Shown here one piece after another: positions 1-5,613 of a DNA stretch of 12,357 nt. The position numbers and the translations under genes are program-made. Positions within the stretch are counted from its first letter, which is position 1; every line of letters starts with the position of its first letter. The notes under the pieces were generated by a model. It saw only the letters and a program-made list of their open reading frames with translations, was not told the origin of the DNA and did not search any database. Location of the stretch: assembly GCA_031367345.1 (NCBI GenBank), contig JANLPR010000012.1:1-12357 (forward strand), in the 5' to 3' direction. This stretch comes from JADKIH01 sp031367345 (GTDB lineage: Bacteria; Bacteroidota; Bacteroidia; AKYH767-A; 2013-40CM-41-45).

Positions 1-238
1 GTTTTGTTATATTTAAAAGATGCATGTAAACAAAGTCAGTGTAAAAAGTATGGTAACTATACTCTAATAACTAAACTGTAAACTTTTTTAGTATAAGTCA
101 ACCTCTAATTTTTTCTTAAAACAGCTGAATAACCTATCTCAACGGTTGCCAGATAATATGCAGCTGAGTTTGTTTTTATCTTTACCGAATTAGTTGCGGT
201 AGCACTAAAATATTTGTAAAAGTAATTGTCGAATAAAA
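1..238. other. Left-edge stretch with no supportable gene
   Basis: Nothing here can be called a gene. On the plus strand a frame is open from base 1 to a TAA at 79-81 (26 codons, reading ...KKYGNYTLITKL) and could be the tail of a gene entering from the left, but that length is expected by chance. On the minus strand an ATG at 23-25 opens a frame that runs off the left edge after eight codons, a few bases after a TGACTTTG that is one mismatch from the Bacteroidota -7 box. The stretch also holds a small hairpin (TACCG 183-187 with CGGTA 197-201) without a T-run, lying 38-56 bases beyond the lptG stop, and two direct copies of CAGCTGA at 122 and 161. None of these is strong enough to name. Confidence 0.4.
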
Positions 239-1315
239 TTACTTAGGTGCAATTCTTACCAGATAGAATGCAATCACCGCAAAGATCATATTCGGAATCC
301 ATACTGCGATGAGTGAAGGGATAGATCCATTTACGGCAAACGTATTACTGAATTGTTGGAAGAGAATGTATGTGAAGCTTAAAAATATTCCAAAACCCAG
401 CTGAACACCTATTCCACCTCTCGATTTTTTACTCGATAACGAAACTCCAATTAACATCAAAATAAAAGTAGAGAACGGAACTGCTATTCGTCGGTACTTC
501 TCAATTAAATAAGTATTCACATTTTCTGAACCTTGTGCTTCTTCTTCCCGAATAAATTTATTGAGAGTTGGAGTGTCCATCGCATCTATACTATTCAATC
601 GCCGTTTAAAATCTGCAGGCTTGAAGGAAAGTATAGTATCTAATCGCTGGCCGGCACGAATCGTTTCTTTAAAACCAACGATGGTTCGGATGTAATAATT
701 TTCGATCCTCCACTTGGAGTCTGTACTGTCCCAAATAATTCTGTCTGAATTTAAAAACCAATTTCGTTTTCCATTTTCAATTCTCTCAAGCGAAAACCGA
801 TAACCTACGTTTTCAACATTATTGTATCCTTCTAAATACATATATATACCCGGACTAATTTGCCGATGAAGATTCCGATCTTTAAATTCTACCGGATTTT
901 TTATATATAGATTTTCGAAATTTAATTTTACCTTATTTGAATGCGGAATTACCCAGCCGTTAAAGTAAAAAGATAAACCGGCAAGAAAGAGCGACGCCAC
1001 AAAGTAGGGGTAGAGCAATCTTCTAAAACTTATCCCGCTGTTAAGGATGGCTACAATCTCTGTATTGCTCGCCATCTTTGCAGTAAAGAAGATTACTGAA
1101 ATAAAAATAAACAGCGGAGCAAAAAGATTCGCGAAGTATGGAATAAAATTAAAGTAATAATCGAAAACTATTGCGCTAAATGGAGCCTTGCGCTCTATAA
1201 AATCGTCGAGCTTCTCTGATATATCAAAGACCACGGCAATGACAATGATCAAAGCCAGTGAAAAAAAGAAAGTCCCTAGGAACTTTTTAATGATATATTT
1301 ATCGAGTATTTTCAA
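239..1315 (-). CDS. lptG: LptF/LptG-family LPS export permease, probably LptG
   Basis: This is an inner-membrane permease subunit of the LptBFG transporter, which extracts lipopolysaccharide from the inner membrane and passes it to the periplasmic bridge. The 358-residue protein has the family layout: three N-terminal membrane segments (about 12-30, 57-78, 100-120), a periplasmic beta-jellyroll domain (about 122-270), and three C-terminal segments (about 278-294, 300-320, 333-353). A cytoplasmic stretch near 80-99 (MASNTEIVAILNSGISF) matches the region that couples to the LptB ATPase. The N-terminus LDKYIIKKFLGTF and the FDISEKLDDF segment look more like LptG than LptF, but the family call is firmer than the paralogue call. 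The start is TTG at 1315-1313, chosen because the protein then begins MKILDKYI like its relatives and no in-frame ATG lies nearby. It is downstream of tgt on the same strand, across a 279-bp gap filled by heptanucleotide repeats. No LptB or LptF gene is in view. Confidence 0.9.
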   Translation of the reverse strand: MKILDKYIIKKFLGTFFFSLALIIVIAVVFDISEKLDDFIERKAPFSAIVFDYYFNFIPYFANLFAPLFIFISVIFFTAKMASNTEIVAILNSGISFRRLLYPYFVASLFLAGLSFYFNGWVIPHSNKVKLNFENLYIKNPVEFKDRNLHRQISPGIYMYLEGYNNVENVGYRFSLERIENGKRNWFLNSDRIIWDSTDSKWRIENYYIRTIVGFKETIRAGQRLDTILSFKPADFKRRLNSIDAMDTPTLNKFIREEEAQGSENVNTYLIEKYRRIAVPFSTFILMLIGVSLSSKKSRGGIGVQLGFGIFLSFTYILFQQFSNTFAVNGSIPSLIAVWIPNMIFAVIAFYLVRIAPK

Positions 1316-1324
1316 TCTTTATAG

Positions 1325-1541
1325 GTGAGTGGTGAGTGGTAATAAGTGAGTAGTGAGTAGTAATTAGTGAGTGGAAATTCGAGATTCGTAAATAGCAAGT
1401 CATAAAAATGCCCCTTGACCTTTCTTACATATTTCTTCTTATTTTTAATAGTGATTAATAATTAGTGATTAATAAAAATGTACCTTGACCTTTCTTACTT
1501 CTTACTTCTTACTTCTTACTTCTTATTTTTTATTTCTTACT
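1325..1541. repeat. Heptanucleotide (7-bp) repeat tract, about 31 units
   Basis: The tgt-lptG gap is built of 7-bp words in one register. Block A (1325-1373) is seven units: GTGAGTG, GTGAGTG, GTAATAA, GTGAGTA, GTGAGTA, GTAATTA, GTGAGTG. Degenerate units follow (GAAATTC, GAGATTC, GTAAATA, GCAAGTC). Block B (1451-1478) is GTGATTA, ATAATTA, GTGATTA, ATAAAAA. Block C (1492-1540) is seven TTCTTAC-type units, the complement being GTAAGAA. Blocks A and B start an exact multiple of 7 apart (126 bp). ATAAAAA recurs at 1402 and 1472, exactly 70 bp apart. The tract ends ten bases upstream of the lptG TTG start. No reading frame or ordinary hairpin explains it. It resembles the short tandem heptamer repeats described in cyanobacteria; a role here is unknown. 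Confidence 0.9.
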
Positions 1542-1594
1542 TCTATTTTTAATTAATGAGTAAAACAATGCAGCTTGACCTTTGACCTTCTTAC
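1404..1594. repeat. Three copies of an AATGnnnCTTGACCTT motif within the heptad tract
   Basis: Copies lie at 1404-1428, 1474-1498 and about 1564-1594. The first two read AAAAATG, three variable bases, then CTTGACCTTTCTTAC, and are 70 bp apart. The third has an extra 7-bp word: on the minus strand it carries AGGTCAA twice in tandem where the others have it once. This is what duplication by slippage of one heptad would give. The third copy abuts the tgt stop codon (complement of TCA at 1595-1597). Confidence 0.8.
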
Positions 1595-2725
1595 TCACAA
1601 TTTCCTCCCAAGCACTTGTACCATTTCATTTTTCCATGTGGTGAATGTTCCTTCGAGAATTTGTTTTCGTGCTTCTGTAACAAGCCATAAATAAAATGCT
1701 AAATTATGTAATGTACAAATCTGCGCTGCAAGAATTTCTTTGCTAATAACTAAATGCCGCACATACGATTTTGAATAAGTTGCATCAACATACGAAGTTC
1801 CATATTCATCGAGTGGTGAAAAATCGTCTTTCCATTTTTCATTTCGCATATTCATAATGCCATTTCGTGTAAACAAGGTTCCGTTACGCGCATTTCTTGT
1901 TGGCATTACACAATCAAACATATCTATTCCTAAAGCAATGCTTTCTAAAATATTGATTGGTGTTCCAACTCCCATTAAATAACGTGGTTTATCTTTCGGT
2001 AAGATCGAACAAACGGCTTCGGTCATTTCATACATCATCTCCGCCGGTTCGCCAACCGATAGTCCACCAATCGCATTTCCTGCTCTTTCTTGAGCTGCAA
2101 TAAACTCGGCCGACTTCAACCGAAGGTCTTTATAAACACTTCCCTGAACAATAGGGAAAAGTGTTTGCGTGTGACCATACTTTGGTTCAGTGTTGTCCAT
2201 GTGTACACAACATCGCTTCAGCCAACGATGTGTCATTTCCATGCTGCTTTTTGCATACCGATGGTCGCACGGATAAGGAGTACATTCATCGAAAGCCATA
2301 ATAATATCTGCTCCGATGACGCGCTGAATATCAATTGCCACTTCCGGCGTGAAAATATGTTTCGAGCCGTCGATATGGCTGGAAAACGACACTCCTTCTT
2401 CCTTGATTTTCCTGCGGTCGGATAAAGAATAGACCTGATATCCTCCACTGTCGGTAAGAATTGGTAGTTCCCAATTCATGAATTTATGGAGTCCACCTGC
2501 CGCTTCCATCACCTGTAAACCTGGTCGAAGAAAGAGGTGGTACGTATTCCCTAAAATGATCTGAGCTTTTATATCTTCCTTAAGTTCATGCTGATGTACA
2601 GCTTTAACTGTGCCGCCTGTTCCCACTGGCATAAAGATCGGAGTTTGAATTGTTCCGTGATCGGTCTTTATTTCTCCTGCTCGTGCATTGCTGTGAGCGT
2701 CTGATTTTGTGATTTTAAATTTCAT
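1595..2725 (-). CDS. tgt: Queuine/preQ1 tRNA-ribosyltransferase (TGT)
   Basis: Tgt exchanges guanine-34 in GU(N) anticodons (Asp, Asn, His, Tyr tRNAs) for the queuosine precursor preQ1. The 376-residue protein is full length and shows the TIM-barrel signatures: MPVGTGGTVKAV near 32-43, the general-base aspartate D92 in TDSGGYQV, the substrate loop GGLSVGEP at 220-227, and the nucleophilic aspartate D271 in MFDCVMPTRNARNG. The odd point is the zinc site. The family normally has CxCxxC plus a histidine. Here the three cysteine positions are G309, S311 and D314, while H340 is kept at exactly the expected spacing of 26 residues after the third position. I recall the same replacement in other Bacteroidota Tgt proteins, so this is probably a clade trait and not damage. 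The start is ATG at 2725-2723, preceded by a -7 promoter box. lptG lies downstream on the same strand. Confidence 0.96.
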   Translation of the reverse strand: MKFKITKSDAHSNARAGEIKTDHGTIQTPIFMPVGTGGTVKAVHQHELKEDIKAQIILGNTYHLFLRPGLQVMEAAGGLHKFMNWELPILTDSGGYQVYSLSDRRKIKEEGVSFSSHIDGSKHIFTPEVAIDIQRVIGADIIMAFDECTPYPCDHRYAKSSMEMTHRWLKRCCVHMDNTEPKYGHTQTLFPIVQGSVYKDLRLKSAEFIAAQERAGNAIGGLSVGEPAEMMYEMTEAVCSILPKDKPRYLMGVGTPINILESIALGIDMFDCVMPTRNARNGTLFTRNGIMNMRNEKWKDDFSPLDEYGTSYVDATYSKSYVRHLVISKEILAAQICTLHNLAFYLWLVTEARKQILEGTFTTWKNEMVQVLGRKL

Positions 2726-2757
2726 TCCTGATTAACAATCTAACGTTAATATCTCGC

Positions 2758-2765
2758 CAAATATA
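2758..2765 (-). promoter_or_regulatory. Putative -7 promoter element for tgt
   Basis: The minus strand reads TATATTTG, a perfect match to the Bacteroidota -7 consensus TAnnTTTG. It would give a leader of about 25 bases before the tgt ATG. No TTTG is seen at the -33 spacing, so the match rests on the -7 element alone. Confidence 0.5.
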
Positions 2766-2790
2766 AACACTTAAATATGAAGAGCCCGTT

Positions 2791-2798
2791 TACTTTTG
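2791..2798 (+). promoter_or_regulatory. Putative -7 promoter element for the GT2 gene
   Basis: TACTTTTG is a perfect TAnnTTTG match. It overlaps an in-frame TTG at 2796 that might otherwise be taken as the glycosyltransferase start. If transcription begins about 7 bases downstream, that TTG is not in the mRNA, and the ATG at 2838 becomes the likely start. No -33 TTTG is visible. The box faces away from the tgt -7 box, with 25 bp between them. Confidence 0.5.
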
Positions 2799-2837
2799 TA
2801 CAAATCACAATTCTTTACAGGAATCTCTTCATTCTGC

Positions 2838-3962
2838 ATGTTTCACTTTACTCTCGACCTTTGCGGTCTGCTTTTTATTTTGTTGCTTATTACTGCTGTA
2901 ATTCAGTTGGTTTACTATTGGTTTTTTTATAGGAGACTCGCTTTCTATCGCTATAATCAGGTAACGGGTGGACCACATCCGGTATCGGTAATTATATGTG
3001 CTAAAAATGAAGTGCTGCGATTGAAAAAATATTTATCGGCTATACTTGAACAAGCGTATCCCGATTTCGAAGTGATTGTTGTCAACGATTGCTCATGGGA
3101 TGAAACCTCTGACTATCTCGAATCAATTGCAGCGTCTTACCCTCATTTAAAAATTGTGACGATTCAAGAGCAAGAGAAATACCGTCATGGAAAAAAGTTT
3201 GCTCTTACACTCGGAATTAAAGCCGCTAAGAACGAATACTTATTGTTGACCGATGCTGATTGTATTCCTGCAAGTAAAAATTGGCTGGCGTTAATGCAAC
3301 GACATTTTGCCAGGAATACCGAAATTATTGTAGGTTATGGTCCGTACCAGAAAGCAAAAGGATTTTTAAATCGACTTATTCGTTTCGATACATTTTTTAT
3401 CGGCATTCAATACCTCTCTGCTGCACTTGGCAAAAATGCTTACATGGGTGTGGGTCGCAATTTAGCCTATAAGAAAAGTCTGTTTTTTAATAGCAAAGGC
3501 TTTGCAAAACATAATCATATTCTTTCGGGCGACGACGATCTTTTCGTTAATCAGAATGCGAGCTCTGAAAATACAGAAGTTGAACTTGACCCGGAATCGT
3601 TTACCTATTCGGAAGCTAAAACAACGTTTTCTGATTGGTTAAAACAGAAGAAGCGCCACATGAGCACTTCGGGACAGTATAAATTTGGTGATAGCATTTT
3701 TCTTTTCACAAATTATATTTCAACGTTGTTATTCTTTTTGTTATTAATCGCTTTGTTAATTCTTCAATATGAATGGAGAATACTAGTATCTTTATACGTC
3801 GGATTACAATTATTAAAATTACCCATTATCTATTCTTGTGCAAAAAGACTAAAAGAGACTGATTTGGTTTGGTCTTTTCCACTCTTGGAATGCATACACA
3901 CTTTTGTTCAACCATTCTTTTATATCGCTAACATCTTCTCAAAACAACAAACATGGAAGTAA
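2838..3962 (+). CDS. Membrane-bound family 2 glycosyltransferase
   Basis: This is a GT-A fold inverting glycosyltransferase of family 2, of the processive or polyprenyl-type layout. One N-terminal membrane helix (about 10-31) precedes a cytosolic catalytic domain, and two or three C-terminal helices follow (about 286-310, 314-332, perhaps 346-366). Visible motifs from the ATG at 2838 (374 residues) are: HPVSVIICAKNE (47-58) opening the nucleotide-binding fold, D84 in VVNDCS, the DAD metal-binding motif at 139-141, GDDD at 231-234 as the likely catalytic-base region, and QKKRH at 270-274 in the place of the Q/RxxRW motif. The substrate cannot be told from sequence; an envelope or extracellular polysaccharide or a glycolipid is the reasonable inference. 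A TTG at 2796 would add 14 residues but overlaps a promoter-like box, so I prefer the ATG. The 3' end overlaps the sigma factor gene by 10 bp, which suggests one operon and coupled translation. Confidence 0.88.
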   Translation: MFHFTLDLCGLLFILLLITAVIQLVYYWFFYRRLAFYRYNQVTGGPHPVSVIICAKNEVLRLKKYLSAILEQAYPDFEVIVVNDCSWDETSDYLESIAASYPHLKIVTIQEQEKYRHGKKFALTLGIKAAKNEYLLLTDADCIPASKNWLALMQRHFARNTEIIVGYGPYQKAKGFLNRLIRFDTFFIGIQYLSAALGKNAYMGVGRNLAYKKSLFFNSKGFAKHNHILSGDDDLFVNQNASSENTEVELDPESFTYSEAKTTFSDWLKQKKRHMSTSGQYKFGDSIFLFTNYISTLLFFLLLIALLILQYEWRILVSLYVGLQLLKLPIIYSCAKRLKETDLVWSFPLLECIHTFVQPFFYIANIFSKQQTWK

Positions 3963-4558
3963 ACCCTAATCTCTCCGAAAAAGCCCAGATCGACTACAAG
4001 TTAGTACTCTGTGCAGTAAAAGGCGATCAAAAAGCTTATGCGGAATTAATGCAGCGTTATAAAGATTCCATTTACTTTATGCTTTTGAAGATGGTCAACA
4101 ATCGCGACGATGCCGATGATCTTACGATTGAAGCTTTCGGTAAAGCATTTAAAAATCTTCATCAATACACACCCGATTTCGCTTTCAGTACGTGGCTCTT
4201 CAAAATTGCAACGAATAATTGTATCGACTTCATCAGAAGAAAAAGGAAATTCACTTTTTCAATCGACAAAAATATGGAGAATGATAACGGTCAGGAAATG
4301 CAATTTGAAATAAAGTCGCCAATGCTTGATCCGGAAGAAGACATGATCAAAAAGCAAAAAGCATTGCTAATGCGCGAAGTAGTAGAAAAGCTTAAGCCGC
4401 GTTACAAAAGATTGGTTGAGTTACGCTATTTTCAAGAACGCTCTTACGAAGAAATTGCCGACGAGCTGAAATTGCCTCTCGGTACTGTGAAAGCTCAGCT
4501 TTTTCGCGCACGAGAATTTCTGTATCAGATCCTGAAAAATCAAGAAGAGCAAATTTAA
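3953..4558 (+). CDS. ECF-type RNA polymerase sigma-70 family factor
   Basis: This 201-residue sigma factor directs RNA polymerase to a specific promoter set. Region 2 spans about 25-97, including the polymerase-binding stretch DDADDLTIEAFGKAFKNL (52-69) and the -10-recognition part ending ATNNCIDFIRRKRK. A charged linker (about 100-137) separates it from region 4 (about 138-192), whose helix-turn-helix reads YEEIADELKLPLGTVKAQLF (165-184). Regions 1.2 and 3 are absent, as in ECF (group 4) factors. Its ATG lies inside the last codons of the glycosyltransferase and no separate promoter is evident, so it is probably made from the GT2 transcript. No anti-sigma factor is adjacent: rsmG follows. 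It may therefore be controlled by transcription level and not by a membrane anti-sigma. The regulon is unknown. Its start sequence and lack of an anti-sigma match a sigma subgroup I recall as conserved across Bacteroidota. Confidence 0.93.
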   Translation: MEVNPNLSEKAQIDYKLVLCAVKGDQKAYAELMQRYKDSIYFMLLKMVNNRDDADDLTIEAFGKAFKNLHQYTPDFAFSTWLFKIATNNCIDFIRRKRKFTFSIDKNMENDNGQEMQFEIKSPMLDPEEDMIKKQKALLMREVVEKLKPRYKRLVELRYFQERSYEEIADELKLPLGTVKAQLFRAREFLYQILKNQEEQI

Positions 4559-4624
4559 TTTATCATCAGGTAATTGTCGCTCGTTTTTTCGGCCTTTCGA
4601 TTGTTACTCTTAATCACTTTGCTC

Positions 4625-5245
4625 TTGAAACTTATTGAAAAATATTTTAAAGACCTTTCGCCTTTACAGCTGAAACAGTTTGAACAATTGCGTCCCGTTT
4701 ATGAATATTGGAACGAACGCATTAACGTTGTATCGAGAAAAGACATTGAACAAATTTACCTTCATCATATTTTACATTCATTAGCTATTGCCAAGCTTGT
4801 TACTTTCAAGCCGGGTACGATGGTGCTTGATGTTGGTACCGGCGGCGGATTTCCGGGCATTCCACTTGCAATATTTTTTCCTGAATCTAATTTTCATTTA
4901 GTCGACTCAATCGGTAAGAAAATTTCTGTGGTCGATGAAGTTGTGAATCAACTTGGATTAACTAATGTGCTGGCTCAAAAGTGTAGGGCAGAAGAAGTAA
5001 AAGATAAAGTTGATTTCGTTGTTTCCAGAGCTGTGGCTCCTGCTAAAGAAATTGTTCAGTGGACTTCCAAAGTGCTCAAAAGAGGTGGAGTAAACGATTT
5101 GCAGAATGGTTGGATCTTACTAAAAGGTGGAGAGCTAAAGGCCGAAGTTGAAGAAACCGGAAAAGATGCTAATATTATAGATATCAGCAATTGGTTTGAC
5201 GAGGAGTTTTTCGAAACCAAAAAGATCGTTTATCTGACTGCATAG
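4625..5245 (+). CDS. rsmG: 16S rRNA (guanine-527-N7)-methyltransferase RsmG
   Basis: RsmG uses S-adenosylmethionine to methylate N7 of G527 in 16S rRNA, in the decoding region of the 30S subunit; loss in other bacteria gives low-level streptomycin resistance. From the TTG at 4625 the protein is 206 residues, the usual size. The Rossmann motif LDVGTGGGFPGIPLAI (68-83) is intact. It is preceded by the family signature NERINVVSRKD (30-40) and followed by the acidic D94 in LVDSIGKK and by VVSRAVAP (132-139). A TTG at 4574 in the same frame would add 17 hydrophobic residues (MSLVFSAFRLLLLITLL) that look like a membrane segment. I reject that start because RsmG is a soluble cytosolic enzyme and the family begins at the equivalent of KLIEKYF. 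It lies 66 bp after the sigma gene on the same strand. Confidence 0.94.
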   Translation: MKLIEKYFKDLSPLQLKQFEQLRPVYEYWNERINVVSRKDIEQIYLHHILHSLAIAKLVTFKPGTMVLDVGTGGGFPGIPLAIFFPESNFHLVDSIGKKISVVDEVVNQLGLTNVLAQKCRAEEVKDKVDFVVSRAVAPAKEIVQWTSKVLKRGGVNDLQNGWILLKGGELKAEVEETGKDANIIDISNWFDEEFFETKKIVYLTA

Positions 5246-5336
5246 TTTTACATCTTTAATGCCTTTTTTGATCGATTAATAGCGAAACTGGCTGATAATC
5301 AAGGATGGAGCGAATTGGCAAAAAAACTTCAATTGT

Positions 5337-5366
5337 TTTGTTCTTTTGAAATAAATATTACCTTTG
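5337..5366 (+). promoter_or_regulatory. Bacteroidota-type promoter of rpmH
   Basis: TTTG at 5337-5340 (-33) and TACCTTTG at 5359-5366 (-7, perfect TAnnTTTG) are separated by 18 bp, close to the usual 19 in this phylum. It is the most complete promoter in the window. Predicted transcription start is near 5373, giving a leader of about 25 bases before the rpmH ATG. Confidence 0.78.
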
Positions 5367-5398
5367 CCATCCAGTTTTTAGAGTAAAAGCACAACAAT

Positions 5399-5554
5399 AT
5401 GAAAAGGACATTCCAACCTTCCACCAGAAGAAGAAAAAATAAGCATGGTTTCCGTAGTCGTATGGCAACTGCAAACGGTCGTAGAGTACTTGCTGCTCGC
5501 CGTACAAGAGGTCGTAAAAAACTTACTGTTTCCAGCGAAAAAAATAACAAATAG
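5399..5554 (+). CDS. rpmH: 50S ribosomal protein L34
   Basis: L34 is a small, very basic protein of the large ribosomal subunit. The 51-residue product is full length and carries the diagnostic sequence: MKRTFQPSTRRRKNKHGFRS, then RMATANGRRVLAARRTRGRK, and a short lysine/serine tail. The ATG at 5399 is fixed by the invariant MKRT start. Ribosome binding relies on an A-rich leader (AGCACAACAAT) with no Shine-Dalgarno, as is common in Bacteroidota. It appears to be a single-gene unit, with its own promoter 33 bases upstream and a hairpin terminator 18 bases after the stop. The usual neighbours rnpA and dnaA are not here. Confidence 0.98.
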   Translation: MKRTFQPSTRRRKNKHGFRSRMATANGRRVLAARRTRGRKKLTVSSEKNNK

Positions 5555-5572
5555 TTCTCTTAACTATTCTTT

Positions 5573-5613
5573 AAAAACGATGCCGTCCTTTTTGGTCAGC
5601 ATCGTTTTTTTTT
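5573..5613. terminator. Rho-independent terminator of rpmH, possibly bidirectional
   Basis: Arms AAAAACGATGC (5573-5583) and GCATCGTTTTT (5599-5609) form a perfect 11-bp stem with a 15-base loop, and a run of nine T (5605-5613) follows on the plus strand. The reverse strand has a shorter T-run (five, complementary to 5573-5577), so the hairpin may also end the convergent hydrolase transcript. That gene's stop codon (5612-5614) sits in the T-run itself. Confidence 0.88.

Noticed and set aside
47..63. Imperfect palindrome GTATGGTAACTATAC near the left edge
   Set aside because: Only 5-bp arms match, and there is no gene start beside it to give it meaning.
1325..1541. The heptad tract as a CRISPR array or insertion-sequence end
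   Set aside because: Units are 7 bp with no unique spacers, and there are no terminal inverted repeats, target-site duplication or transposase.
2090..2448. Reading frames on both strands overlapping tgt (111 and 71 codons)
   Set aside because: They are shadows of the strongly supported tgt frame and resemble no protein family. The same holds for the frames within lptG, the hydrolase, carB and the YfhO-family gene.
5246..5386. 46 codons stay open in the rsmG frame after its stop, reading like protein (FFDRLIAKLADNQGWSELAKKL)
   Set aside because: There is no in-frame ATG or well-placed alternative start, RsmG already ends at its normal C-terminus, and the end of the stretch holds the rpmH promoter. 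Read-through or a gene remnant cannot be supported.
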